DNA from: Flavobacteriales bacterium
Lineage (GTDB): Bacteria > Bacteroidota > Bacteroidia > UBA10329
Direction of reading: 5' to 3'
DNA: 64,000 nucleotides
NCBI GenBank assembly: GCA_016124845.1
Contig: WGMW01000002.1
Location: 1-64,000 of the forward strand
The stretch's first letter is position 1. Each line of letters starts with the position of its first letter. Below, piece after piece: positions 16,807 through 25,580 of the stretch. A model generated the notes under the pieces. The model was not told the DNA's origin, did no database searches, and was given only the letters and a program-made list of their open reading frames with translations. Both the position numbers and the translations under genes were made by a program.

Positions 16807-17649
16807 ATGAAAACCTCTACACGCGCTATTGCTACCGTTGCATTCCTGTTCCTTGCGCTTGGTACGGCCGTTGCGCAGAATTACAGCGACAACCAGAAGC
16901 AACTTCAGAAGTACGTTTCGGACGAATTGTATCAACCCGAATGCAAATATGATGTAAGCGGGAAATGGGTGGGAACGGAGATCCAGTACGATGAGACGGG
17001 AACCTTTATCAAAGTGAAGTTCGATATCGTGTTCGAGTTTGAGCAGGATGGCAACAAGATCACAGGAACATCTTACATCAAGGACAAGTTGCATGAGGAC
17101 ATCGGTTACATGAACATCCGCGGATATGTGATCGGGGACAAGCTGCATTTTGAGGAATACGAGCTTACGGGGCAGCAATGGGAAACGCCCAATCGCGTGT
17201 GGTGTTTCAGAACAGGTGAATTGGATCTGACCGAGGCGAGCAGAAAAATGCAACTGGCAGGTGATTACGATGCGTATGCGGCCTACGATTACCATCCGTG
17301 CCGCGATTATTGCCACACCGTGGTGCAGAAAGACAAGGGCGATGGTGCCTACCCCGAGATCACCGGTCACGACTTGAGCAGCTTTGATGAGGACAACCTG
17401 ATCAGCGTGGCACCAAGTCCGTTCCGTGAACAGACACGCCTTTCATACACGCTTTCAGAGTCGGCCAAGGTGCAATTGGATGTGTTCGACCTATCGGGAA
17501 GAAAAGTTGCCGACCTGGTCAATGGAACTCAGGCAGCAGGGAAATACACTTCGGTGTTTCAGGCTGATGGCAATGCACCCGGAAGCTATATCGTGCGCCT
17601 GTTTGTGGACGATAAACTCTACACCAAGCAGGTGGTGCTGATGCAATAA
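16807..17649 (+). CDS. Secreted protein with T9SS sorting domain
   Basis: The protein has 280 residues from the ATG at 16807. The frame is open further upstream, but that part crosses the terminator and the signal peptide begins here (MKTSTRAIATVAFLFLALGT). The centre (about 50-140) is a small beta-rich region with GKWVGTEIQYDETGTFIKVK and EFEQDGNKITGTSYI, resembling lipocalin-like or stress-type sensing folds, but I cannot name it. The last 80 residues are a clear type A sorting domain (APSPFREQTRLSYTLSESAK, VFDLSGRKVADLV, PGSYIVRLFVDDKLYTKQVV). Function is unknown. Confidence 0.8.
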   Translation: MKTSTRAIATVAFLFLALGTAVAQNYSDNQKQLQKYVSDELYQPECKYDVSGKWVGTEIQYDETGTFIKVKFDIVFEFEQDGNKITGTSYIKDKLHEDIGYMNIRGYVIGDKLHFEEYELTGQQWETPNRVWCFRTGELDLTEASRKMQLAGDYDAYAAYDYHPCRDYCHTVVQKDKGDGAYPEITGHDLSSFDEDNLISVAPSPFREQTRLSYTLSESAKVQLDVFDLSGRKVADLVNGTQAAGKYTSVFQADGNAPGSYIVRLFVDDKLYTKQVVLMQ

Positions 17650-17726
17650 TTCAAGATTTCTTGATCCATTGAGAAAGACCGTCTATCCAAAGAGACGGAC
17701 GGTCGATCTATTGGTGTTGACGGCCA

Positions 17727-17806
17727 ATCAATAGAGATTGACGTCCAAGCAAGCATGCAAAACCTTCGATCAATAGAGATTCACGGTTGAACAAGCACGC
17801 AAAACC
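17727..17806. repeat. Two 38-bp imperfect direct repeats
   Basis: Units at 17727-17764 and 17769-17806 both begin ATCAATAGAGATT and end GCAAAACC, with several differences in the middle. Just before them (17672-17700) is a hairpin with arms GACCGTC and GACGGTC. The gap lies between two convergent genes. No CRISPR-like regularity is present. Confidence 0.6.
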
Positions 17807-17854
17807 GGATTCGTTCAGTGAACTGTACGATTGGGAAAGATTCGCCCCTTTTTC

Positions 17855-19216
17855 TCACCGCTGCCAGTGTTCGGTCGTCACCGAGCCATCAATATCCGTG
17901 AAGATGTAGGTGTAGAGATCCGAAGCATCCCAACTGTATTCCACCGAGCCGGGCTGCCCTCCGATGGTGTATTGCAGCAGGTAACCATTATTGCTGCCGT
18001 TGGGCTGGCAACTGGTAATGAGCAGATTGTCTCCATTGATGGGGTGCAAGGTGGTGCGTAACGGGGTGGTGGCCGCCTGAGGTTCCACCTGCGTTTCGGG
18101 GGCTGTGCCCGATACCGTTACCTTTCCGCGCATGGAAGCCACCATGTACGGGTAGGTGCTGGTTCCGTGGTAATGGTAGTTGCCGTTCCACGCATGACCA
18201 TGGTGCGTGTCCAGGTCTTCCATGGCAGAACCATCGGGTTCCAATTCGCCATACACGGCAAAACCGTCAAAGGCATAAGCAATGGGGTTGGCAGCACCTA
18301 CGGTGGATGACAGATGCAACGGAGCCGTATGATAGTGGTAATCGTCCGCGCGGCCAGAATGTCCACCGAATTCATCCAGTTCGCCAATTTCCTGCGAGAC
18401 AAGACCCGATGCATTGATCGGATTGAAGATCGGAATACCATTAACAGCTATACCGATGGCGCCTCTTCGAAAATCGGAGGTGATGCTCATTTCGTCATCA
18501 GTCAATACAGGCTGTAGCGGAATGGACCACGCATTATTTCCGGTATAGGGTTGCGGAATTGGCACCTGCGCGATCCAAGCGGTGATGCCCGTCATCATGG
18601 TATGGTCGGGAATGCCATCGGACGCCACGCGGAAATAGGTGTTGTCTGATGAGGTCGACACATTGGAAAAGTGACTGAAGTAGCCTTGCAAGGCGCTTAC
18701 TTCATTGGCAGGGACATCGGTGAGTGTATCGGTGGTGTTCGTGTCCTTATTGCACGCGGCAAGCGTGATGAACAGGAGGGAGGCCACGGCCAATGAAACG
18801 GAGACCTTCTTCTGTTCCCGCCTGAACAACAGGAGCAAAACAGCCCCGGTTAAGAAAAGGATGCCGAACACCCAAAGTGCTTTGGTGACCAGCGGGTTTT
18901 GTATGAACGGATGGGAAGCCATCTCGGCCTCCATGGGCGTCTGTTGGGAGTTGATCTTCTGAATGGCCTCATAACGCCTGTTGATGATGGTCTGGTTCTC
19001 TTCCGAAAAATCAGACAGGGCATAGGAGGCCACTTCTCCGTTTTCGGTTTCCAGATACACTCTTCCTTCCTTCAGCATTAAAAAGGAACCTTTTTCGGTG
19101 GTGTTCTGGGTTTCGATGGTCCATGCCTGCAGATTTTGGTGGTGATGACCACCTTCATGGGCCATGGTCAGTTGTGTGGCGGCAAACAGGAATAGGGCGG
19201 TGAGGAGATGCTTCAT
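17855..19216 (-). CDS. YHYH-domain protein fused to an N-terminal membrane segment
   Basis: This 453-residue protein is built in two parts. Part one has a signal peptide (MKHLLTALFLFAATQLTMA), a His-rich start (HEGGHHHQ), an SHD1-like strip (GRVYLETENGEVASYALSDF, 51-70) and a membrane helix at about 112-131. Part two begins with what looks like an internal lipoprotein signal (VSVSLAVASLLFITLAAC, Cys155), then a YHYH domain: YHYH at 293-296 and again at 347-350, with GGHSGRADD and HHGHAWNGN around them. YHYH proteins are of unknown function; the histidine clusters suggest metal binding. The layout suggests fusion of two formerly separate genes. It follows the lipoprotein gene at 19385-20377 on the same strand. 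Confidence 0.75.
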   Translation of the reverse strand: MKHLLTALFLFAATQLTMAHEGGHHHQNLQAWTIETQNTTEKGSFLMLKEGRVYLETENGEVASYALSDFSEENQTIINRRYEAIQKINSQQTPMEAEMASHPFIQNPLVTKALWVFGILFLTGAVLLLLFRREQKKVSVSLAVASLLFITLAACNKDTNTTDTLTDVPANEVSALQGYFSHFSNVSTSSDNTYFRVASDGIPDHTMMTGITAWIAQVPIPQPYTGNNAWSIPLQPVLTDDEMSITSDFRRGAIGIAVNGIPIFNPINASGLVSQEIGELDEFGGHSGRADDYHYHTAPLHLSSTVGAANPIAYAFDGFAVYGELEPDGSAMEDLDTHHGHAWNGNYHYHGTSTYPYMVASMRGKVTVSGTAPETQVEPQAATTPLRTTLHPINGDNLLITSCQPNGSNNGYLLQYTIGGQPGSVEYSWDASDLYTYIFTDIDGSVTTEHWQR

Positions 19217-19261
19217 GGTATTTTGTTTAGATGCTTACTTGCCTGTATGTGATAGCAACAT

Positions 19262-19352
19262 GAAATAGTCACAGAGACACAGAAGGCACGGAGGCTTCCG
19301 CAGAAAAAATCTCTGTGGAATCTGTGAAAATCTGTGTTTCTGTGGCCAAAAA
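19262..19352. repeat. CACAGAG-type interspersed repeat
   Basis: This stretch contains a CACAGAGACACAGAAGGCAC block, an A-rich middle, and then the blocks CTCTGTGGAATCTGTGAAAA and TCTGTGTTTCTGTGG. The two-block layout matches 7134-7225. It fills most of the gap between the YHYH gene and the upstream lipoprotein gene. Confidence 0.6.
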
Positions 19353-19384
19353 ATGTCTGTTAAGTTGATAGATGAACGCTTGAA

Positions 19385-20377
19385 TCAATTTACGGTATAG
19401 CGGACGATCACTTCATTGTCCAGTATCACGTTCGTGGACCAGATGAACTCCGCGTCATTTGCGTTGTCGTCAAACACATCTTCGAAGTTGGTGTAGGCAG
19501 GCTTGTTGTCCACCCCGATCTCATTATTGGTGTAGGTGGTGGCGGAAGGCCAACTCGAATCATCAAAGCTTTCGCTGCTCCAATTGGATGGCTTGGCCCA
19601 ATGCAAACCGTAATAGCTGCTTCCGTCATTCGAATTGTCGGTATTGCAATTGGAGGTATATCGCGTGGTACCGCTTTCGGTGGGGCAGGTCAGGTCTTTG
19701 ATTGGCGCGGAATAGAAGGTCTGGGCCTTCCATTCATTTCCGGTAGTGGCCACAATGGTGCCGTTCGCATCCTTGAACACAGCCACCATGCCGCCATCGC
19801 CCGGATGGTATTCCGAACCTTGGTTGTTCTCGCAGCCAATGCCCAGATGTTCTTCCCAGTCCACGAGCAACATGGCAATGGTGTATGGCGCGCTCACTCG
19901 GAACTTGACGATATGGGAATTGAACTCCGTGAACGGGATGGCGTCCTTCCCAATGGGAGTTCCGTTCACGTAGAGTTCAAAATAGTTATCGGCAAAGATG
20001 TAGCCGGTGATCACCTCGCCACCGGCATCCACCTCAATGATATTGTTGTTGTCAAATGCACTCAAAGCCGCACTGGCCGAAGAATATTGAGTTCCGTAGG
20101 GATTGTAAAGGTCTGGTGCGAAAGGAAACGAATTGTCGGAATAGTTCACCTCCGCAGGCACCGTCCAACTGGTGTTGTCGGATGCTGTGACGGTGCCCAA
20201 TGCCGCAACCCGAGACCCGGTAGGATAGAGGTTGGTGGTGGTCGTACTGGCCATGCCTTGCGTTACCGAGGCCGTTCCTGTATAGTCGCTGGTATCTGTG
20301 GTATCGTCTTTCTTGCAGGAGGTTACGGCAATAGCGATTCCTAATAGCGCTGCAATGATTTGTGTGCTTGTTCTCAT
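19385..20377 (-). CDS. Lipoprotein with galactose-binding-like beta domain
   Basis: This 330-residue lipoprotein has signal MRTSTQIIAALLGIAIAVTS with Cys21. It has a Thr/Ser-rich linker and then beta-rich sequence. The second half (GNEWKAQTFYSAP, KPSNWSSESFDDSSWPSATT) resembles the accessory jelly-roll domains found in rhamnosidase-type and other carbohydrate-active enzymes, where an 'FDDSSW' turn is common. No catalytic motif is visible. Four cysteines in the mature protein may form disulfides. It is probably co-transcribed with the YHYH protein downstream. Function unknown; a binding role is inferred. Confidence 0.65.
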   Translation of the reverse strand: MRTSTQIIAALLGIAIAVTSCKKDDTTDTSDYTGTASVTQGMASTTTTNLYPTGSRVAALGTVTASDNTSWTVPAEVNYSDNSFPFAPDLYNPYGTQYSSASAALSAFDNNNIIEVDAGGEVITGYIFADNYFELYVNGTPIGKDAIPFTEFNSHIVKFRVSAPYTIAMLLVDWEEHLGIGCENNQGSEYHPGDGGMVAVFKDANGTIVATTGNEWKAQTFYSAPIKDLTCPTESGTTRYTSNCNTDNSNDGSSYYGLHWAKPSNWSSESFDDSSWPSATTYTNNEIGVDNKPAYTNFEDVFDDNANDAEFIWSTNVILDNEVIVRYTVN

Positions 20378-21039
20378 ATCAGTAAAGTTCTTTAAGTAGG
20401 TTCACTCAAAGGAAGGTGGAATTTCCCACCCGCGCTTTACGGAATTCCGAGTAGGTGGTGTAATATTCCTGTATTGATTGTGGTCGAAGTAGTCTTATTT
20501 GCTTTCCACACGGGTACGAGCATCACCACGGGCAGCCTTCTACGCTTGTGGTTTTATCCTTGCCTATTCTCATGCTCGATCATCCTTCGTTGTGGGTAGT
20601 TGGTACTTCCTGTGTAGAAAGAACCATCTGCACATTCAAGTATGTACATCCAACCGTGCATGGAAGCGATATAGGGAACTAAACTACCACTGACTCAGGT
20701 CGGTGGGTTTGGGAATCTGTCGTCAAATGGCGACTTGACAATCCGATGCAATAATAAGATGAAACACTTTTATCAAGCACAGATTGAAAATCCATCGACA
20801 GAATAATCAATCTAAAGACTTCGCCTAAAGGCGAGGGATTTTCTCCCATTCCCCGCATGAGACATTAAATAGTCAGGAATATTTGGAAGAGCTCATCCTG
20901 TAGGCTTAGGCTCCGTGTTCGCTGATTTCTATGACACGATCAAATTATCCTGATACGGTTTTTGATTTTTTATCACACCAAAAGCCCCAATGGGGCTGAT
21001 GATGCAATGATCGGACTGGCGGTTTACGTCAATCCTTCA
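20378..21039. other. 662-bp gap without a convincing gene
   Basis: The only open frame (20499-20693, plus strand) has no homology I can recognise and no ribosome-binding site. Around 20817-20845 there is a small perfect hairpin, TCGCC-TAAA-GGCGA, followed by GGGATTTT and a second G/C-rich stretch. This recalls the end structures of IS200/IS605-type elements, but no transposase remnant can be read beside it. Confidence 0.5.
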
Positions 21040-21717
21040 TTAACCTTCTTTACTTAATCTGAATGCATAGCCCAACGAGAGTTGCATTGAGCGGTTCGAC
21101 TGCTTCTTGTAGCCATCCGGCTCGGTCTTGTATCGGTTCATGTCCGATAGTCCGAAGCCGTAACGGGCATCGAGAATGAGCATGCTTCTGCCAAAGGCAT
21201 ACTGCATACCAACGCCCCCGTCAAGGCCAAAGTCGATGCGGTTCTGTCGGTAGCCATCGTCCGAAATGTCATTATCGAATTTGATGCTTTCGTTGGATTC
21301 CGTTCCAAGCGTGCTGCTTTTGGTCTTTCCGCCTATCCAATAGCCCGCATAGGGACCAAGCACCACAAAACCCTTGAATTTCTCTCCTCCGAACTGAGCC
21401 TTTGCAAGGATCGGTACCTCCAGGTAGTTGGCCGCCACCTGCGTGTAATCGCTGGTGTTCTTAGAAACCGTTTTTCCACCTTTTCGGATGAAATCCACTT
21501 CGGGCTGCAACGAGAACGTTCGATTGAACCCGATGTTGACCAATGCCCCGAAGCCATAGCCGAAGGCCATCTTCTTGTCTGTACCTGTGGCGGCCTTTCC
21601 TGAAAATGAGTTGAGGGTGGCTCCACCTTTTACGCCTACGTACAGCTGTGCCATACTTGTGCTTGCAGTTGCCCCGACCATTGCCAGTGACAATACTGCG
21701 ACTTTCCATTTTTTCAT
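21040..21717 (-). CDS. Outer-membrane beta-barrel protein (PorT/OMP_b-brl_2 type)
   Basis: This 225-residue protein has a signal peptide (MKKWKVAVLSLAMVGATAST...MAQ) and then LYVGVKGGATLNSFSG. Alternating strands follow (NRTFSLQPEVDFIRKGGKTV, YLEVPILAKAQFG) and the chain ends with strands MQLSLGYAFRLSKEG. This is the small eight-stranded barrel family very common in Bacteroidota. Individual function cannot be inferred. The gene stands alone, with about 470 bp of gene-free DNA upstream. Confidence 0.85.
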   Translation of the reverse strand: MKKWKVAVLSLAMVGATASTSMAQLYVGVKGGATLNSFSGKAATGTDKKMAFGYGFGALVNIGFNRTFSLQPEVDFIRKGGKTVSKNTSDYTQVAANYLEVPILAKAQFGGEKFKGFVVLGPYAGYWIGGKTKSSTLGTESNESIKFDNDISDDGYRQNRIDFGLDGGVGMQYAFGRSMLILDARYGFGLSDMNRYKTEPDGYKKQSNRSMQLSLGYAFRLSKEG

Positions 21718-22186
21718 TGTCTTTCGTTTTAGTTATTAATCGGCCAGTCCGCTGACCATTGATTCACTAATTGACCCCACAAAGGTTGGGGGCACGAAAA
21801 AATCAGATGTTGATGTGGGTCAAAATGAAAAGCGTATGGTTTTGATCTTAACGCGCGAAACTTCACCGTGATGATTTTATTGTGCAGCCTTCGAATAAAT
21901 TCTCAGTACATCAGCGATCAGAATTCAATGCAAGGGTTTATGGGAACTGAACAGCATGACATCAAATTTACCAATGCATACTTGGATGCGCTAAATAGAA
22001 AAGTGAAAACATAGTTGGAAAGCAGGAAGCACCTCCAAGATTTTGCAGGCCATCATCTTATTGATGCTATTGTCAACGAGGGTTCTTGGACTGGACGTAT
22101 TCAATAATTATTGAATTGCCCACGATAATTGGGTGAATATTCGTGTAAATGGTTGCGCCAGTACGGTAGGAGTTGGCTTCTGTACT
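21718..22186. other. 469-bp gap without a gene
   Basis: Short frames are interrupted by stops on both strands. No hairpin terminator, tRNA or repeat related to other parts of the window was found. The stretch runs up to the left inverted repeat of the IS3-type element. Confidence 0.5.
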
Positions 22187-22244
22187 TGCAGCAAAAAGTG
22201 GACAGTAGGATAGGTTAGGCAGCATTTTTTCTGGTTTGTAACAA

Positions 22245-23063
22245 TTATGAGTATTGCAATGGAGTCATGTAATTCAAAGTCGAATGCCTTCTACTGGTGT
22301 TATACCAGATCTCGATGTATTGGAAGATAGCCATTTCAGCTTCTTTCCTTGAGTTGAACTTCTGACGGTCGGTACATTCTGATTTCAAGGTCTTGAAGAA
22401 GCTCTCTGCCACGGCATTGTCCCAGCAGTTGCCTTTTCTGTTCATGCTCTGTTTCATTTTTGGATATGCTGCGAGCAGTTCATTGAATTCCTTGCAGGCG
22501 TACTGCACGCCTCTGTCTGAGTGGAATATCAGCTCGTTGGCGAGCGGTCTTTTGTTTACCGCCATCTTCAATGCTGCCGCACTGGTGTCCTTTGCCTTCA
22601 TGGTACTGCTCAGTACACAGCCGATGACCAGGCGGTCGGCAAGGTCGATGATGGTGGTCAGGTACGACCAGCCCTGTGCTGTTCTCACGTAAGTGATGTC
22701 CGACACCCACTCCTAACGCTATCTGTAGTGAAGTTGCCCTCCAGCAGGTTGGGTGCGATATGGAATCCGTGACCGCTGTCGGTTGTGCAGACCCTGTACC
22801 TTTTGCCGATGCAACTAAGGATGCCCGCGGCCTTCATCAGCCGTGCCACACGGGGTCTGGACACGCTGATGCCCTGTGTGTTGAGTTCTGCCATAGGTCT
22901 TTCCGCTGCGTTCATGTATGCTGCGGATCCTACATGTAAGTTCCCTGTTCTGCAACGATCTGTGGCAGGGTTCACCGTTCAACCATCCATAGAAACCACT
23001 TCTGCTCACCTTCAGCACTTTCGACATCTTCCCGATGGGGAATCTGTTCATGTTGTCCTTCAT
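22245..23063 (-). pseudogene. IS3-family transposase orfB with two frameshifts
   Basis: The integrase-core protein is spread over three frames. Segment 1 (from 23063) covers MKDNMNRFPIGKMSKVLKVS through IHERSGKTYG. Segment 2 (to about 22700) covers ELNTQGISVSRPRVARLMKA and FHIAPNLLEGNF. Segment 3 (22706-22245) covers the catalytic part, with VSDITYVRT (first Asp), FHSDRGVQYA (second Asp), NCWDNAVAESFFKTLKSE (Glu) and the end RRHSTLNYMTPLQYS. The DDE triad is preserved, so the shifts near 22900 and 22710 are probably recent losses or sequencing errors. Confidence 0.88.
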
Positions 23064-23371
23064 GAATTGGAATATCTGCCATCGTTCTTGGAGAAGATGC
23101 CTACCGCCTTTTTTAAGATGTCGCGTTCCATGCGAACATCGGCCAGCTCTCTGCGAAGCCTTTCAAGTTCACTTTCCTCCTCGGTCATCTTCTTTCTGCC
23201 ATTGCCCGGAAAACTGCCGCCCTCCAAGGTGGCGAACTCGCTGCGCCAGCGGTAGAGCGTCTCTGCACGTATGTTCAACTCATCTGCAAGTTGCTTGATG
23301 TTCTCCCGTTGGTAACTGAGTTCAACAGCATGAAGCTTGAACTCCCTGTCAAATTTTCTTCTTGTCGTCAT
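23060..23371 (-). CDS. IS3-family transposase orfA
   Basis: This 103-residue DNA-binding protein has a helix-turn-helix (EFKLHAVELSYQ, IKQLADELNIRAETLYRWRS) and a C-terminal leucine-zipper coiled coil (ESELERLRRELADVRMERDI). In the IS3 family, a programmed -1 shift near its end fuses it to OrfB. It overlaps the orfB start by 4 bases. It appears intact. Confidence 0.9.
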   Translation of the reverse strand: MTTRRKFDREFKLHAVELSYQRENIKQLADELNIRAETLYRWRSEFATLEGGSFPGNGRKKMTEEESELERLRRELADVRMERDILKKAVGIFSKNDGRYSNS

Positions 23372-23555
23372 CTATGTAAAGTTGTGAAATCTCACAGCCT
23401 ATGACCTAACTCACTGTCCGGTCAAATGTAGCAGGTCCAAGGCTTTGATGCTCGGAAGAAGTCCCTCTCCATACGAAAGAACCCGATAACGCCACCACCG
23501 ACACCACCCCCAACGGAGCCATAGGTAGGGGAGAAGGTCAGGTTCAAGGAAAAAG

Positions 23556-23580
23556 AAAAAGGGGCTTTAAGCCCCTTTTC
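23556..23580 (-). terminator. Terminator downstream of the barrel cluster
   Basis: GGGGC-TTTAA-GCCCC is flanked by A and T runs on both sides, so it can end transcription in either direction. It lies about 22 bp beyond the stop of the barrel gene at 23602. Confidence 0.85.
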
Positions 23581-23601
23581 TCCATTTCAAACAGATGGTT
23601 T

Positions 23602-25527
23602 TTATTTGTTCTTTTCGCCTTGCATCTCAGCCTCTTTCTGCTGGGCATCTTCAATACTGATGTTCTCATTATTGAACTTGGCGGTGATCTCGGAGTTCTT
23701 AACCCCAAGCCCAGACACCTCTCTTTGAAGGGCTTGGGCTTCAGCATACGTATCAAACGAACCGATGGTGTAGATCTTCAGACCACCTTCTGTTGTTTTC
23801 ATCTCAACGCCATATTGGGCAATGAGTTTGGAAAGTTTGTCCAACTCAATTCGCAGACGGTACTCGCGAAGCTCAACGCCATACTGCAGCACATCTTTGT
23901 TCTCAATGTCCAATGAGGCTGTAGGCTGATTCTGCTGTTTTTTTACAATATCGAATCCGACAACGCCAAGGTCAACACCAACATCAGGAATCGCACCCTC
24001 GTTTACACCGAATGCTTCGTCAATCCCGCTTTCAATAAGCTCGTTCTGCTTCTGTTCGGCCGCTTCAAAGTTGTCGAAATCGCCAAGGGTGAACACAGAG
24101 ATGGAATCGTTCACCTTATGCTCCACCAGTCCTTCCATCTTGGCCAAACGCATTTTTATTTGCGTTGGAATGTCGTAATTGGTGTAGGTACCTACGTGAA
24201 CCGTGTATTTCGGGTCAATTGTTTTCTGAGAAAACAACCATTTCTCATCCACATTCTTCCTTAAGAGGGAAGCAGTATCAGAACCATAGTTCTTGTAAAT
24301 ATCCTGGTAACTGATGGCCACACCGTTCTCATCCACAATTCTTCCCGGAGTGGTTTTCAGTTCCTTGTCTCGATAGTCTGGAATACCGTCTCCGTCCTCA
24401 TCGGCAGGACAACCATGCTCGTCAACCACCAGCCCTTTAGGGGTTCCTTCGCAACGGTCGTTAAGGTCGGTCACGCCATCACCATCGCTGTCCTCATCTA
24501 CCAAAGAAGCAATGTCTCCGTACTCATCACCTACCACATCGATCTTAGGAGCTTTCTTCTTAAAAGGATCGAAGCGGTAAATGACCGACATGGAAGTGTA
24601 AAGGAACCCATCGTTAGAGAAGAATCCTTTGTTTCCGCCCACTACATTATCGATCTTATCGGTTGTGGTGAAGTAGTAGAAGGCGCCCAATCGCACAGCG
24701 AACTTGCGCGTGGCGTTGAAGTCAAATCCTGCTCCAACAGGAATGGTAACGGCCGTTATCGGATATTGCGATTGACGGGTCTCATAATCATAATCGCGCT
24801 GAAGTACGCGCACATCATCCGTGGCAGGGCTGCTTTGGCTTACATTGCGGATGAGGTTATCATCCCAGTAGTAATACACGTTTCCGTTCGCATCCTGAAG
24901 GTCTGAATAAACATTGTAATCAGAATAGCTTACACCTACAGATACAAAGGGCGTGATACCGGTCGGGTCAAGGATCACATTCTTGAAGTTGTAAACCAAG
25001 TTGGCACCAACGGTGAACACTTTCGCATCAAAGTTCAGCGGAGTGGCGTGCAATTTCACGTTCTGGTTCCATGTCATTCGCGCCAGCATGGCGTTGATGT
25101 TCACCTCCAGATAGTTCGTCACGTTGGCTCCTATACCAAAGTTGTAACCAGGGTGGCTACCAATGCGGTGAACGGTTGTACCAGGCTTATCGCGGATGTC
25201 ACCGAAGTAGTTCATAAGGCCTATTCCGCCATGCACATTGGCCATAAAGCGGTAAGGAGGCTTTGGCTTTTTCACCTTGCTTTTGGACTCGATCTTCGTT
25301 TCCTGTTTCTCCTCTTTCTTGGGTTGGTCTGCTACAGGCTTTGCCGCATCCTTGGGCTTTTCCTTCTTGGCTTTCTCTTTTGTTTCCTTTTCCTTGGTTG
25401 CCGTTTTTTCTTTGGCGGCCTTCTCCTTTTTTGGTTTTTCCTTGGTGGCAGGTGCCGTAGAGTTGTCCTGGGCAAAAACAGAAAAGGACAGTACACTTAT
25501 CAGTACAAACAGTAAAGTGCGCTTCAT
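23602..25527 (-). CDS. Outer-membrane barrel protein with TSP3-like and SPOR-like repeats
   Basis: The protein has 641 residues from the ATG at 25527, where the signal peptide MKRTLLFVLISVLSFSVFAQ begins. Next comes a highly charged Lys/Glu/Ala linker (about 21-92), then a barrel of about 215 residues (GGIGLMNYFGDIRDKPGTTV, DLQDANGNVYYYWDDN, RDYDYETRQSQYP). TSP3-type calcium repeats follow (DEDSDGDGVTDLNDRCEGTP, EDGDGIPDYRDKE, about 330-375). The C-terminal 240 residues hold two SPOR-like units (YTVHVGTY...FTLGDFDNFEAAEQ; YRLRIELDK...IYTIGSFDTYAEAQ). SPOR domains bind peptidoglycan, so the protein may tie outer membrane to cell wall. It has its own promoter and is the last gene of the cluster. 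Confidence 0.8.
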   Translation of the reverse strand: MKRTLLFVLISVLSFSVFAQDNSTAPATKEKPKKEKAAKEKTATKEKETKEKAKKEKPKDAAKPVADQPKKEEKQETKIESKSKVKKPKPPYRFMANVHGGIGLMNYFGDIRDKPGTTVHRIGSHPGYNFGIGANVTNYLEVNINAMLARMTWNQNVKLHATPLNFDAKVFTVGANLVYNFKNVILDPTGITPFVSVGVSYSDYNVYSDLQDANGNVYYYWDDNLIRNVSQSSPATDDVRVLQRDYDYETRQSQYPITAVTIPVGAGFDFNATRKFAVRLGAFYYFTTTDKIDNVVGGNKGFFSNDGFLYTSMSVIYRFDPFKKKAPKIDVVGDEYGDIASLVDEDSDGDGVTDLNDRCEGTPKGLVVDEHGCPADEDGDGIPDYRDKELKTTPGRIVDENGVAISYQDIYKNYGSDTASLLRKNVDEKWLFSQKTIDPKYTVHVGTYTNYDIPTQIKMRLAKMEGLVEHKVNDSISVFTLGDFDNFEAAEQKQNELIESGIDEAFGVNEGAIPDVGVDLGVVGFDIVKKQQNQPTASLDIENKDVLQYGVELREYRLRIELDKLSKLIAQYGVEMKTTEGGLKIYTIGSFDTYAEAQALQREVSGLGVKNSEITAKFNNENISIEDAQQKEAEMQGEKNK

Positions 25528-25548
25528 AGTTTTCGGGTTTGGTGGGTG

Positions 25549-25580
25549 CAAAGGTAACATCCTAATGGTTATTCTTCGAA
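25549..25580 (-). promoter_or_regulatory. Promoter of the 23602-25527 gene
   Basis: On the minus strand, TTCG is followed by a 20-base spacer and TACCTTTG, a perfect TAnnTTTG -7 box. It lies about 21 bp before the ATG at 25527 and reaches into the end of the upstream gene. Confidence 0.65.

Larger units (their letters stand above)
22187..23433 (-). mobile_element. IS3-family element, decayed
   Basis: The element is about 1247 bp and contains orfA and a broken orfB on the minus strand. The ends are imperfect inverted repeats beginning TGCAGCAAAAAGT at the left and, on the complementary strand, TGCTACATTTGACC at the right. Both continue into GGACAGT and end TG...CA. Flanking 3-5-bp target duplications are not evident (left flank GTACT, right flank GGTCC), consistent with an old insertion. 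Both orfB frameshifts would prevent autonomous transposition. Confidence 0.85.

Noticed and set aside
17672-17806. Short repeats as a CRISPR array
   Set aside because: Only two diverged units with 4 bases between them and no cas genes in the window.
19601-20344. Long plus-strand frame opposite the lipoprotein gene
   Set aside because: It is the antisense of a gene with a clear lipoprotein signal; the frame has no recognisable domain.
20499-20693. 64-residue frame in the 20.4-21.0 kb gap
   Set aside because: No homology, no ribosome-binding site, and low-complexity-free but unconvincing composition.
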